From Solirubrobacter soli DSM 22325 (GTDB lineage Bacteria > Actinomycetota > Thermoleophilia > Solirubrobacterales > Solirubrobacteraceae): 64,000 nt of DNA. The translations under genes were made by a program, and so were the position numbers. Location of the stretch: assembly GCF_000423665.1 (NCBI RefSeq), contig NZ_KE384070.1:594297-658296 (forward strand). The letters are read 5' to 3'. Numbering within the stretch: position 1 is the stretch's first letter; each line of letters opens with the position of its first letter. The notes under the pieces are model-generated. The model was not told the DNA's origin. It saw only the letters and a list, made by a program, of their open reading frames with translations, and did no database searches. Of this stretch, positions 16,996 through 25,473 are shown one piece after another.

Positions 16996-18831
16996 TCACA
17001 GCTCGATGTTGCGTTCCCACTGCCAGATCTGCGGCGTGTCCGGTTCGACCCGCTCGATGAAGGAGGCGATGAACCGGCGCAGCTCGATCAGCGCCCCGTT
17101 CGAGACCTCGTCGTCGAAGAAGAGGTCGTCCTCCACGCCGCTGATGGGCACGAATGGCACGTACGGGGGCGACGCCCAGAACGTGAAGTAGAAGTAGACC
17201 ATCGCGCCGATGCTGCCGGTGTTCGGAAGGTAGCCGAGCAGGGTCGCGTTGTCGAACACGGCGTCCGGCTTCGGGATGGTCGCGTCCTGCAGCACGGGCG
17301 GGAAGTTCGCGACGAACGTGAGTGCCGGGTTGGCGCTCCCATACAGGCGTGAGCCGCCGTGCGCGACGATGCGGTAGATGAGGCTGTGCAGGACGCGCTT
17401 GAGCGCGTCCTTGGAGTCCAGCTCCGGCAGGCCGGAGATGTTGCCGTCTCCGTCGGGACCCGACGCGGCGATCCACCGCCGGACCTCGTGGTCGCTCGCC
17501 ACGTCGTCGTCGGTCGCGTAGGCGTGCTCGACGTATGTGTCCACGTAGCGGCCGGTCGCCTCCCAGATCTCGAGGAGGTCGCGGGCGATCGGGAACTGGT
17601 CCCAGGGCGCGTCGACGCTGAAGTCCGCCTCGGAGAGGCCGAAGCGGGTCAGCGTGTCGGTCGGATCGTCGTCGAAGAACTCGCGTCCGGCGGCGTATCG
17701 GTCGAAGAGCTGGAGGAGCTGCGGGGCGGTCGCGATCGACGTCGGCGGAATGCCGGGCAGGGCGTCCCAGCCGAGCAGCAGGAGGTCGTCGAACGGGATG
17801 ACGTAGCTCGACTGCGGCTCGAGCAGCCGGTAGACCGGGTGCTTCGGCGACAGGTTCTCGAACATCGTCATCAGCATCGCCGCGGTCACGAGATGCCACT
17901 GGTAGACGTGGCCGAGCCAGATCCCGAAGACGGTGACGGAGACCTTCGCCGCCTGCAGCGCGTAGACCCAGGCGGAAGCGGACGCACTCGAGCGGCTGAA
18001 GACCGTGGGTTCGTTGCCGCCGCCGGCGACGCGGATCGACTCGGGCGTCATCGCCTTGGTCGCCGGGTCCTGGACCATCATGACGACGGTGCTCGGCGTG
18101 AAGCGGGTGACGCCGGCGACCTCCTGCGACTCGAGCGTCTCGAAGACGCGCAGGTCGATCACGTACAGCGTCTCGGCGTCCGCTGCCGCGTCGAGCCCTG
18201 ACGACCAGGCGTCGCCGAAGAGCTCGCGCCAGCGCCCGGTGTCGCGCACCTTCTCGGGCAGGAGCAGGTTGTAGGAGCGCCCGTACCCGGCGATCATCGG
18301 CCAGAACGCCTCCGTGGCCTTCTCGGGCTGGGTCACGTCGATGGTCGCCGCCCACTCGTCGACGTGCTGGGCGCCCAGCGCTTGCACGTCCGGGAACGTG
18401 GTCCAGGAGATCGTCCCCTGGCGCGCGTCGTCGAGCGGGAGCGTGGTCAGCTCCCCGCCCGGCGTCGCCTTGCTCTCGGTCTGGGAGGTGATCGCGTCGA
18501 CGATCGCCGGGACGATCTCGAGCGTGTTGCCCTTCAGCAGCCCGCGCAGGTGCTCGATCTGCGCCGCGTCCTTGGCGTCCAGCGCTTCATGGCCGAACAG
18601 GAACTCGCGGGCGCGGGCGGTCTTGCCGCCGATGGTGTACGTCTTCGAGAGCCCCTGGAGGGCCTGCTCGCGCTGCTTGAAGCGGATGCTGAGCTTGAAC
18701 AGCGTGTTCAGCATCCCCGCCGTGTCGATCGGGAAGGCGGGGAGGTTCACGAGGCCGAGCTCGCGGGTCGGGAGCTGGGGCAGCTTGATCGGGGATGTGG
18801 ATGCTGGTGTGTGAAGCGTTGGAGTGGCCAT
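16996..18831 (-). CDS. Lipoxygenase family protein without PLAT domain
   Basis: 611-aa iron lipoxygenase homologue that oxygenates polyunsaturated fatty acids to hydroperoxides. Seen: the His pair in WLGHVYQWH (H308, H313, the +5 spacing of the family), followed by ENLSPKHPVYRLLEP, which matches the conserved LS..HP.Y.LL.P region. A third His lies in LIYRIVAHGGSR (H491), and the chain ends ERNIEL. The position four after H491 is Arg495, where Asn, His or Ser normally sits, and the terminal ligand residue is Leu rather than Ile. There is no PLAT/beta-barrel domain and no signal peptide. ATG 18831 lies 6 nt after a promoter hexamer. The gene follows LAL6 and precedes the catalase-like gene. Confidence 0.88.
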   Translation of the reverse strand: MATPTLHTPASTSPIKLPQLPTRELGLVNLPAFPIDTAGMLNTLFKLSIRFKQREQALQGLSKTYTIGGKTARAREFLFGHEALDAKDAAQIEHLRGLLKGNTLEIVPAIVDAITSQTESKATPGGELTTLPLDDARQGTISWTTFPDVQALGAQHVDEWAATIDVTQPEKATEAFWPMIAGYGRSYNLLLPEKVRDTGRWRELFGDAWSSGLDAAADAETLYVIDLRVFETLESQEVAGVTRFTPSTVVMMVQDPATKAMTPESIRVAGGGNEPTVFSRSSASASAWVYALQAAKVSVTVFGIWLGHVYQWHLVTAAMLMTMFENLSPKHPVYRLLEPQSSYVIPFDDLLLLGWDALPGIPPTSIATAPQLLQLFDRYAAGREFFDDDPTDTLTRFGLSEADFSVDAPWDQFPIARDLLEIWEATGRYVDTYVEHAYATDDDVASDHEVRRWIAASGPDGDGNISGLPELDSKDALKRVLHSLIYRIVAHGGSRLYGSANPALTFVANFPPVLQDATIPKPDAVFDNATLLGYLPNTGSIGAMVYFYFTFWASPPYVPFVPISGVEDDLFFDDEVSNGALIELRRFIASFIERVEPDTPQIWQWERNIEL

Positions 18832-18837
18832 GGCGCG

Positions 18838-18894
18838 ACGTTCGCACGGTGCGACACGGGTCGCACCAGTGCACCCACGGGTCCCGACGCGGGT
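18838..18894 (-). promoter_or_regulatory. Shared-class promoter of the lipoxygenase-catalase unit
   Basis: On the minus strand: ACCCG (18894-18890), ACCCG (18882-18878) and ACTGG (18870-18866) at 12-bp steps. Then come GTGCGA (18866-18861), 17 bp, and GAACGT (18843-18838), with the ATG 6 nt later. A perfect interrupted palindrome GGTGCGAC-ACGG-GTCGCACC (18848-18867) covers the -35 element and the spacer. It occupies the whole 62-bp gap behind LAL6. Direct repeats beside the -35 box suggest activation, and the added dyad suggests a second regulator. Confidence 0.55.
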
Positions 18895-21647
18895 CAGACC
18901 GCGGCCAGCTCGGAGCCGGAGCGGCCCAGCGCCCCCGCCAGCTCCCGCCGCGAGCGGATCTCGAGCTTCGCGAACACGTGCCGCAGATGCCACTCGACGG
19001 TGCGGCGGCTGATGAACAGCCGCGCGCCGATCTCGGCGTTCGAGAGGCCGTCGCGCGCGAGCTCGGCGATCTGCCGTTCGTGCGGCGTGAGGTCGTCGCG
19101 GGTGTCGGCGCTGCGCTTGCGGACGGTCTCGCCGGTGGCCAGCAGCTCGCGGCGGGCCCGCTCGGTGAACGCCTCCAGGCCGATCGCGCCGAACTCGTCA
19201 TGGGCCACCCGCAACTGGACGCGCGCATCCACGCGCCGGTTCTCCCGCCGCAGCCACTCGCCGTAGAGCAGGCGCGTGCGCGCGAGGTCGACCCGCATCC
19301 GGCCGCGCCCGAGACGATCGAGCGCCTCCTGGTAACGATCCTCGGCCTGGTCGCCGGCGCTCACCTGGGCGCGCAACCGCGCGCTGACACCGAGCGCCCA
19401 ATCCGACCCGGCGGCCTGCGCGATCGTCGCGAACCGCTGGCCGGCCTCGGCCGCCGCGCCGTGCTCGCCGACCCGCACCGCCGCCTCGACGAGCTCGGCC
19501 ATGCCCCAGGCGGCGGCGGCGCTGTTGGTGGGGCAGTCGATCGCCTCCTGCGCGGCGGCGAACGCGTTGCCGTAGTCACCGAGCCCGTTGTAGAGCAACG
19601 CGCGGGCCCAGGCGACGACCGTCAGGCTGATGCCTTCCCCGCGCCGGGTCGCGTCCGCGGCCGCGGGATCGAGCACGGTAGCCGCGTCCTGCTTGCGCCC
19701 GCGCAGCGCGGCGAGTGCCAGAGCGCCCCAGGGCGTCAGGCCCGCGCCGGTGACCTCGATCGCCACGCGCGCCTCCTCGATCAGGGCGCCGGCCGCCGCG
19801 AGCTCGCCGCGGAACAGGTGAACGAAGCTGCGCGAGTGCAGCGCGAGCGGCAGCTCGGACAGCGCGCCGGTGCCGCGAGCCAGCTCGACGTGCACGCGCG
19901 AGAGCGTGTCCCAGCGGTCGTCGTCCCAGACCACGGGCGCCGTGATCGTCACCAGCCACAACAGGTGCAACTGCTCCGGCGTGACCGGGCTGTCGGTGAA
20001 CCGCCGCAATGTCTCCTGGAGCGTCGGTGTGGCTGCGGCACAACCGTCGGCGAACAGCGCCGCCCAGCCGTCGAGCAGGATGTCCTCGGCGCCGCGCGAA
20101 GCCGCCGGCGGCAGCCCGGCCTGCACGACCCGCGCGACCGCGCGCACGTCTCCGCCCGGGGCCGCGAGGCGGGCGGCGAACATCGCGGACGAGAGCGCCT
20201 CGAGGTAGTGCGCGCGAGCGAGCCGCGCGTCCATGACCTCGATGCGCTGCACCGCGTCCAGCAGCAGGGCCGGGGCCTCGCTGCCGTGGCGGGACGCGAA
20301 CGCGATCTCGGCGCGCAGAAGGTCCATCCGCGCGCGCTGGAGCGGCTCGGGCGCCTGCGTGGCATCGAGCAGCTGCGACGCGGAGTCGAACGCGCCGGCG
20401 TACAGGCCCATCTGCGCTGCCGCCAACGCTCGCGTCACGCGCAGCGTCGGGTCCTGCGTGAGTGCCACGGCGCGCCGCAGGAAAGCCGCGGACGCGGCGA
20501 CCCCGCCGCGCGCCTGCGCCCGGTCGGCCGAGCGCTCGAGCGCCAGCGCGACCCGCTCGTCCGGTCCCGCGGCCGCCGCCGCCAGATGCCAGGCACGACG
20601 ATCCGGATCGGCGTCGGCGTCCGTCTCCTCCGCCAGGGCGAGATGGACCGCCCGGCGGTCCTCCGCCGTCGCCGAGCCGTAGACGGCAGAGCGTACGAGC
20701 GGGTGCCGGAAGGCCACGCGCTCGCCCACCGCGAGCAATCCGTCCGGTTGGAGGTCCGCCGCCGCGACCGAGATCCCCAGGCGCCTGCAGGCCCGCAGGA
20801 ACAGCAGCGGATCCCCGATCGGCTCCGCCGCCGCGACCAGCAACAGCCGCCGCGTGTCGTCGGATACGCGACGCAGGAAGCTCGCCTCGATCCGGCCCGT
20901 CAACGGCTGCGCCTCGAGCAACCCGAAGCCACCCGCGAGCTCCACCGCGCTCAACCCGCGCGGCAGCTCCAGCAGCGCGAGCGGGTTCCCGTGGGTCTCG
21001 GCGATCACGCGATCGCGTAGCCGCTCGTCGAGCGGGCTGGTGATCACCGACCGCAGGAGCTCTTGCGCGGCCGGCTCGTCCAGGCCGCCGAGCTGCATGG
21101 TCGGCAGCCGGGCCAGCTCCTCGCTGGGCGATCGCATGGCGAACACGATCCCGACCGACTCGGCCGACACACGCCTGGCGACGAAGGCCAGGGTCTGCAT
21201 CGACGCACGATCGATCCACTGCGCGTCGTCGACGACACAGAGCAGCGGCCGATCCGCCGCCACCTCGGACAGGAGGCTGAGGACGGCCAGCCCCAGCAGG
21301 AAGCGATCCGGTGGCGGGCCGGCGCGCAGGCCGAGCGCGACCGCCAGCGCCCCCTCTTGCGGCGCCGGCAGCCGCGCGAGCCGCTCGAGGAGCGGCGCGC
21401 ACAGCTGATGGAGCCCCGCGAAAGCGAGCTCCATCTCGGATTCCACGCCCACGGCGCGTTGAAGGCGAACGTCGGGCGCGGCTTCGGCCGCCGACTCGAG
21501 CAGCGCGGTCTTGCCGACCCCTGGCTCGCCGGTGATCACGAGCGTGCGGCTCTCGCCCGCGCGCACGGCGTCGAGCAGCTCGGCGAGCAGCCTGCTCTCC
21601 CTGCTGCGCCCGACCAGCGACCGTGCTCCTGGACCCAACACGCTCAT
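18894..21647 (-). CDS. LAL-type LuxR transcriptional regulator (LAL6)
   Basis: 917-aa LAL regulator. The P-loop GEPGVGKT is at residues 40-47, with Walker B LCVVDDAQWID, GNPLALLELPRGL, a helical TPR-like middle and a C-terminal LuxR helix-turn-helix (TPHERQIAELARDGLSNAEI, then SRRTVEWHLRHVFAKLEIRS). ATG 21647 (MSVLGPGARSLVGR) gives the family N-terminus; an in-frame ATG pair 12-15 nt upstream is possible. It is divergent from the SDR operon and directly upstream of the lipoxygenase, so it is the best candidate activator for both shared-class promoters beside it (inference from position). A possible own promoter (GTGCGA, then GATGAT with a shorter spacer) is weak. Confidence 0.93.
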   Translation of the reverse strand: MSVLGPGARSLVGRSRESRLLAELLDAVRAGESRTLVITGEPGVGKTALLESAAEAAPDVRLQRAVGVESEMELAFAGLHQLCAPLLERLARLPAPQEGALAVALGLRAGPPPDRFLLGLAVLSLLSEVAADRPLLCVVDDAQWIDRASMQTLAFVARRVSAESVGIVFAMRSPSEELARLPTMQLGGLDEPAAQELLRSVITSPLDERLRDRVIAETHGNPLALLELPRGLSAVELAGGFGLLEAQPLTGRIEASFLRRVSDDTRRLLLVAAAEPIGDPLLFLRACRRLGISVAAADLQPDGLLAVGERVAFRHPLVRSAVYGSATAEDRRAVHLALAEETDADADPDRRAWHLAAAAAGPDERVALALERSADRAQARGGVAASAAFLRRAVALTQDPTLRVTRALAAAQMGLYAGAFDSASQLLDATQAPEPLQRARMDLLRAEIAFASRHGSEAPALLLDAVQRIEVMDARLARAHYLEALSSAMFAARLAAPGGDVRAVARVVQAGLPPAASRGAEDILLDGWAALFADGCAAATPTLQETLRRFTDSPVTPEQLHLLWLVTITAPVVWDDDRWDTLSRVHVELARGTGALSELPLALHSRSFVHLFRGELAAAGALIEEARVAIEVTGAGLTPWGALALAALRGRKQDAATVLDPAAADATRRGEGISLTVVAWARALLYNGLGDYGNAFAAAQEAIDCPTNSAAAAWGMAELVEAAVRVGEHGAAAEAGQRFATIAQAAGSDWALGVSARLRAQVSAGDQAEDRYQEALDRLGRGRMRVDLARTRLLYGEWLRRENRRVDARVQLRVAHDEFGAIGLEAFTERARRELLATGETVRKRSADTRDDLTPHERQIAELARDGLSNAEIGARLFISRRTVEWHLRHVFAKLEIRSRRELAGALGRSGSELAAV

Positions 21648-21698
21648 CGGCCCGCACATCATCGCGCGAACCGTTCCCTCGCACCACCCCTGGGTGCC

Positions 21699-21755
21699 GC
21701 CCGTGCCGAGACCGGTGCCTGCACGGGTGCGACCAGTGGCGCCGGAGACGACCTT
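21699..21755 (+). promoter_or_regulatory. Shared-class promoter of the SDR-NDH-DyP operon
   Basis: GCCCG (21699), ACCGG (21711) and ACGGG (21723) follow the 12-bp register, with the first copy weak. They lead into GTGCGA (21727-21732), 17 bp, and GACCTT (21750-21755). The ATG of the SDR is at 21791 behind a GAAGGGA ribosome site, so this transcript has a leader. The segment GGTCGCACC with its neighbours also recurs in the 31.2-kb intergenic region. Confidence 0.5.
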
Positions 21756-21790
21756 GTCGACACCAAGCATCTCCGACGAAGGGAACACCC

Positions 21791-22561
21791 ATGAACGTCA
21801 AGGACAAGGTCGCCGTCGTGACCGGCGGCGCCAGCGGCATCGGCCTCGCGCTGTCGACCCGCTTCGCCCAGGAGGGTGCGCAGGTCGTGCTCTCCGACCT
21901 CCGCCAGGACGCCACCGAGCGCGCGGCCGCCTCGATCGGTGCCTACCCCGTGGCCGCCGATGTCGGCCGCGAGGAGGACATCAAGCACCTCGTCGAGTCC
22001 ACGATCGAGCGCTTCGGGCGCATCGACCTGTTCGTCTCCAACGCCGGCATCGCCATCGACGGCGGGATCGAGACGACCACCGAGCAGTGGCAGAAGATCA
22101 TCGGCGTCAACCTCATGTCCGAGATCTACGCGGCCAAGTACGCGATCCCGCACATGCTCGAGCAGGGCAGCGGATACCTGCTCAACGTCGCCTCGGCGGC
22201 GGGCCTGCTGGTGATCTACGACACGGTCTCCTACACGGTCACCAAGCACGCGGCCATCGGCTTCACGGAATGGCTGGCCTCGATGTATGAGGACCAGGGC
22301 ATCGGCGTCAGCGTGCTCGTGCCCGCGGCCGTGCGCACGCCGATCCTGGCCGGCAAGTTCGACACCCCCGAGGGCCGGGACGCGATCACCACCGACAAGC
22401 TCGCCGACATCGTCATGGACGGGCTCGCGGAGGAGCGCTTCCTGATCAACACGCATCCGTGGGTGCTCGACAAGTTCGCGGTCAAGGGCCGCGACTACCA
22501 GCAGTACATCGAGATGATGCGCGCCGGCCACGCCGCCGAGCTCGCAAGGACGGCGGCGTAG
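21791..22561 (+). CDS. Short-chain dehydrogenase/reductase
   Basis: 256-aa classical SDR. The cofactor motif TGGASGIG is at residues 11-18, D36 after the second strand favours NAD(H), NAG is at 84-86, and the catalytic Ser135 and Tyr148-x3-Lys152 (YTVTK) are present. It oxidises an alcohol or reduces a ketone; the substrate is not predictable. It is the first gene of a co-directional run (SDR, NDH-2, membrane protein, small protein, DyP peroxidase, LAL7, LOG-like) behind a shared-class promoter. If the run handles oxidised lipids, the SDR could interconvert hydroxy- and keto-fatty acids (inference). The next gene starts 2 bp after its stop. Confidence 0.92.
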   Translation: MNVKDKVAVVTGGASGIGLALSTRFAQEGAQVVLSDLRQDATERAAASIGAYPVAADVGREEDIKHLVESTIERFGRIDLFVSNAGIAIDGGIETTTEQWQKIIGVNLMSEIYAAKYAIPHMLEQGSGYLLNVASAAGLLVIYDTVSYTVTKHAAIGFTEWLASMYEDQGIGVSVLVPAAVRTPILAGKFDTPEGRDAITTDKLADIVMDGLAEERFLINTHPWVLDKFAVKGRDYQQYIEMMRAGHAAELARTAA

Positions 22562-22563
22562 TC

Positions 22564-23847
22564 ATGCACCGCGTCGTCATCGTCGGCGCAGGGTTCGCGG
22601 GGTTGTTCGCCGCGAAGGCCCTGCGCCGGGCGCCGGTCGAGGTGGTGGTGGTCGATCGCACCAACCATCACCTGTTCCAGGCGCTCCTCTACCAGGTCGC
22701 CACGGGCGTGCTGTCCGAGGGCGACATCGCACCGCCGATCCGCGACGTGCTGCGCCACCAGCGCAACGCGCGCGTGGTGCTCGGCGACGTCGTCGACGTG
22801 GACGTCGACGAACGGGTGCTGACGGTCGACACGCCGGAGCGTTCGATCGAGCTGTCCTACGACAGCCTGATCGTCGCCGCCGGGGCGTCGCAGTCGTACT
22901 TCGGCCACGACGAGTACGCCGAGTACGCGCCCGGCATGAAGACGATCGACGACGCGCTCGAGCTGCGCGGGCGGATCCTCGGCGCCTTCGAGGTCGCCGA
23001 GCTCGAGCCCGACGCCGCCGCCCGTGCGCCGTGGCTGACGTTCGCGATCGTCGGCGCCGGCCCGACCGGCGTCGAGCTGGCCGGCCAGATCGCCGAGCTC
23101 TCGCGGCGCGCGCTGGGCGCGAACTTCCGCCGCTTCGATCCCCGCGACGCGCGGATCGTGCTGCTCGACGCGGCCGACAGCGTGCTGCCGAGCTATCCGG
23201 AGCGGCTGCGCAAGCGCGCGGCGCGCGATCTCCAGCGCCTCGGGGTCGAGTTGCGCCTGGGCAGCCCGGTCGTCGGCGTCGACGAGACCGGCGTCGATCT
23301 CGCGGGCGAGCGCATCGAGGCCCGCACGAAGATCTGGGCGGCCGGCGTGCAGGCGTCGCCGCTGGGCGAGCTGCTGGCCGAGCGGGCGGGCGCAGGCGTC
23401 GACCGCGCCGGCCGCGTGGAGGTCCAGCCGGACCTCACGCTGCCAGGGCACCCCGAGCTCTTCGTCGTCGGCGACCTGATGGCGCTCGACGGCCTTCCCG
23501 GTGTGGCCGAGGTCGCGATCCAGAGCGGCCGCCACGCCGCGCGCACGATCGCCCGCCGGCTGCGAGGAGGCGAGGCCGCGCCGTTCCGCTACCGCGACCT
23601 CGGCACCATGGCCACGATCGCGCGCTTCCGCGCGGTCGCCGGCATCGGCCCATTCGGCGTCACCGGCTTCGCCGGCTGGGTGCTGTGGCTCGTCGTCCAC
23701 CTCGCGTTCCTGACCGGGTTCAAGAACCGCTTGGCAGCGGTGGCCGACTGGGCCGTCGCGTTCCTCGGGCGCGGCCGGCGCCAGCGCACGATCACCGAAC
23801 AGCAGGTGTTCGCCCGCACTCGACTCGAGAAAGCAGGTGCGAGATGA
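22564..23847 (+). CDS. Type II NADH dehydrogenase-like FAD oxidoreductase
   Basis: 427-aa two-dinucleotide-binding-domain flavoprotein. The FAD motif VVIVGAGFAGLFAA is at residues 4-17, NNH/QALLYQVATGVLSEGDIAPPIR is typical of NDH-2, and a second Rossmann motif FAIVGAGPTGVELAG is present. C-terminal hydrophobic stretches (GWVLWLVVHLAFLTGF) probably anchor it at the membrane face. NDH-2 passes electrons from NAD(P)H to quinone without proton pumping. In this operon it could also feed a heme enzyme or recycle NAD for the SDR (inference). It starts 2 bp behind the SDR stop, and its TGA overlaps the ATG of the next gene (ATGA at 23844-23847). Confidence 0.92.
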   Translation: MHRVVIVGAGFAGLFAAKALRRAPVEVVVVDRTNHHLFQALLYQVATGVLSEGDIAPPIRDVLRHQRNARVVLGDVVDVDVDERVLTVDTPERSIELSYDSLIVAAGASQSYFGHDEYAEYAPGMKTIDDALELRGRILGAFEVAELEPDAAARAPWLTFAIVGAGPTGVELAGQIAELSRRALGANFRRFDPRDARIVLLDAADSVLPSYPERLRKRAARDLQRLGVELRLGSPVVGVDETGVDLAGERIEARTKIWAAGVQASPLGELLAERAGAGVDRAGRVEVQPDLTLPGHPELFVVGDLMALDGLPGVAEVAIQSGRHAARTIARRLRGGEAAPFRYRDLGTMATIARFRAVAGIGPFGVTGFAGWVLWLVVHLAFLTGFKNRLAAVADWAVAFLGRGRRQRTITEQQVFARTRLEKAGAR

Positions 23848-24842
23848 CCACCCAACGCATCCAGACCAAGCTCGCGCTCGGCGCGCTGCTCGTCCCGCTC
23901 TTCTTCGTGATCGGGTTCTCGCTGAGCATCATCGGCACCTACCACAAGCCACATCCGAACGGCATCACGATCGGCGTGGTCGCCCCGCCGCAGGTGCAGG
24001 CCCGCCTCGCGCTGGCCGCCCCGCCGGCGTTCGTCATCCGCCCGGCGGCGACCGTCGCCGAAGCGGCGCGCGCCGTGCGCGAACGCGAGCTCAAGGCGGC
24101 CTTCGTCCCGTCCCCGGACCCGCGCCGGCCGGCGACGGTGATCGTCGCCAGCGCCGGTGGGCGCCTGACCGCGGCGGCGGCCGAACAGTTCCTGCGCTCG
24201 GTCACGACCGCGCAGGGCGGCCGGCTCACGGTGCGCGACGTACGCCCGCTCGCGCCCGGCGACCCGATCGGGATCGGCGTGTTCATGTTCATGATCATCT
24301 CGACCATCGGCGGCTACCTCGCCGTCACCGTCCTCGCGACGATCGCGCCGACGCTCGAACCTCGCCGCCGCTACGCGATGATCGCGGGCGTCGCCGTCCT
24401 GGTGCCGACGATCGCCTACCTGATCGGCGGCCTCGCCTACGGCACGTACACCGGCTCGTTCGGGACGATCCTGGCGTTCATCGGCGTCGGTGCGCTCTAC
24501 ACCTTCGTCATCGGCCTCGTCACGCGCCTGCTGCAGGTGCTCCTCGGGCCGCCCGCGTTGTTCGTGTCGCTCGCGATCTTCGTCTTCCTGAACATCCCGA
24601 GCCTCGGCGCGACCTACACGGACACGATGCTCGGAGGCCTCTGGCGCTTCCTCAACCAGTTCTGGCTGGGAGCGGAGACCGTCAACGCCGAGCGCAGCAT
24701 CCTCTACTTCGGCGGCCAGGACGTCGGCACCGATCTGCTCAGGCTGCTCGCCTGGACGGCCGTCGTCGTCGCGCTGCTGTCACTCCCGGTCGCTCGCAAG
24801 CTCGGGCGCCCGGTGCTCACCCGCGCCCTCAGAACGGCGTGA
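23844..24842 (+). CDS. Multi-pass membrane protein resembling ABC-2/YhgE-type permeases
   Basis: 332-aa membrane protein. A first helix (about residues 10-31) is followed by an external domain of about 115 residues. Then come about five hydrophobic helices (about 145-320), including IGVFMFMIISTIGGYLAVTV and VALLSLPVARKLG. This topology is that of ABC-2/YhgE/DUF3533-like permeases, but no ATPase gene is adjacent and I cannot name the cargo. It overlaps the NDH-2 stop by 4 nt, so it is translationally coupled. It may export a product or be a partner of the membrane-bound dehydrogenase. Family assignment is tentative; membrane location is clear. Confidence 0.8.
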   Translation: MTTQRIQTKLALGALLVPLFFVIGFSLSIIGTYHKPHPNGITIGVVAPPQVQARLALAAPPAFVIRPAATVAEAARAVRERELKAAFVPSPDPRRPATVIVASAGGRLTAAAAEQFLRSVTTAQGGRLTVRDVRPLAPGDPIGIGVFMFMIISTIGGYLAVTVLATIAPTLEPRRRYAMIAGVAVLVPTIAYLIGGLAYGTYTGSFGTILAFIGVGALYTFVIGLVTRLLQVLLGPPALFVSLAIFVFLNIPSLGATYTDTMLGGLWRFLNQFWLGAETVNAERSILYFGGQDVGTDLLRLLAWTAVVVALLSLPVARKLGRPVLTRALRTA

Positions 24843-24862
24843 ACTCGAAAGGAGAAGCAACA

Positions 24863-25468
24863 ATGACCACCATCGAACATTCGGCGGTCGAAGCCAGGAT
24901 CGCCCAGTTGCGCGAGCTCTTCGCCGACGCCCCCGAAGTGGGCAAGGTGGCGCTCGAGAACGTGATCGAGCAGCTGCGGTCCGATGCCGCGACCGCGCCG
25001 CCGCCGCCCATCGAGAGCGCCGGCCGCGTCGGCAGCCGGCTCGGCAAGGTGTCCGAGCTCACGATCCTCGTCCCGCTCGCACCGGGTGGCGGCCGGCGGC
25101 TGCGGACGTTCCTGCAGCTGTTCGGCGGCAACCTCGCCGGCGCCGACGACGTCGGAAGCGTGCACGACATGCGCTTCGTGTTCCTCGACGACGACACGCG
25201 GATGCTCTTCGCCACCGCGTACGACGGGGACTGGGACGCCTACATCGACGACTTCGCGACCAAGATCCCGGACTTCCTGGACATCATCGACTCGGCCTGG
25301 GAGGGTTGGCCGGGGATCCGCAGCCCCGAGGCCAAGGACTACCTGGCCGCCCATCAGGTCACCGCCGAGGGCTGGTACGTGGCCAACGATCTGACGGTGG
25401 CCGAGACGCGCCGCCTGAAGAAGATCGGCCAGGCCGTCGACGAGTTCCTGGACAAGATCGGGGACTGA
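24863..25468 (+). CDS. Conserved small protein of unknown function next to DyP peroxidase
   Basis: 201-aa soluble protein that I do not recognise. Residues 1-50 are helical and acidic, and a proline-rich hinge (about 45-52) follows. The C-terminal 140 residues have an alpha+beta pattern with RFVFLDDDTRMLFATAYDGD and WYVANDLTVAE. This alternation resembles dimeric ferredoxin-like folds of the DyP/chlorite-dismutase type, which is speculation. It has a strong AAAGGAG ribosome site 9 nt before ATG 24863. The DyP peroxidase starts 5 bp after its stop, so the two are surely co-expressed and it may be a partner, substrate-delivery or cargo protein of the peroxidase. Confidence 0.8.
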   Translation: MTTIEHSAVEARIAQLRELFADAPEVGKVALENVIEQLRSDAATAPPPPIESAGRVGSRLGKVSELTILVPLAPGGGRRLRTFLQLFGGNLAGADDVGSVHDMRFVFLDDDTRMLFATAYDGDWDAYIDDFATKIPDFLDIIDSAWEGWPGIRSPEAKDYLAAHQVTAEGWYVANDLTVAETRRLKKIGQAVDEFLDKIGD

Positions 25469-25473
25469 GCGCA

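Noticed and set aside
16996..18831. Reading the lipoxygenase as inactive because of Arg495
   Set aside because: The alignment around H491 was made by eye, and the fourth ligand is variable and weak in known lipoxygenases, so loss of activity cannot be claimed.
18894..21788. A longer LAL6 starting at 21788
   Set aside because: The extra 47 residues lack family similarity and would run through the SDR promoter. ATG 21647 gives the usual N-terminus.
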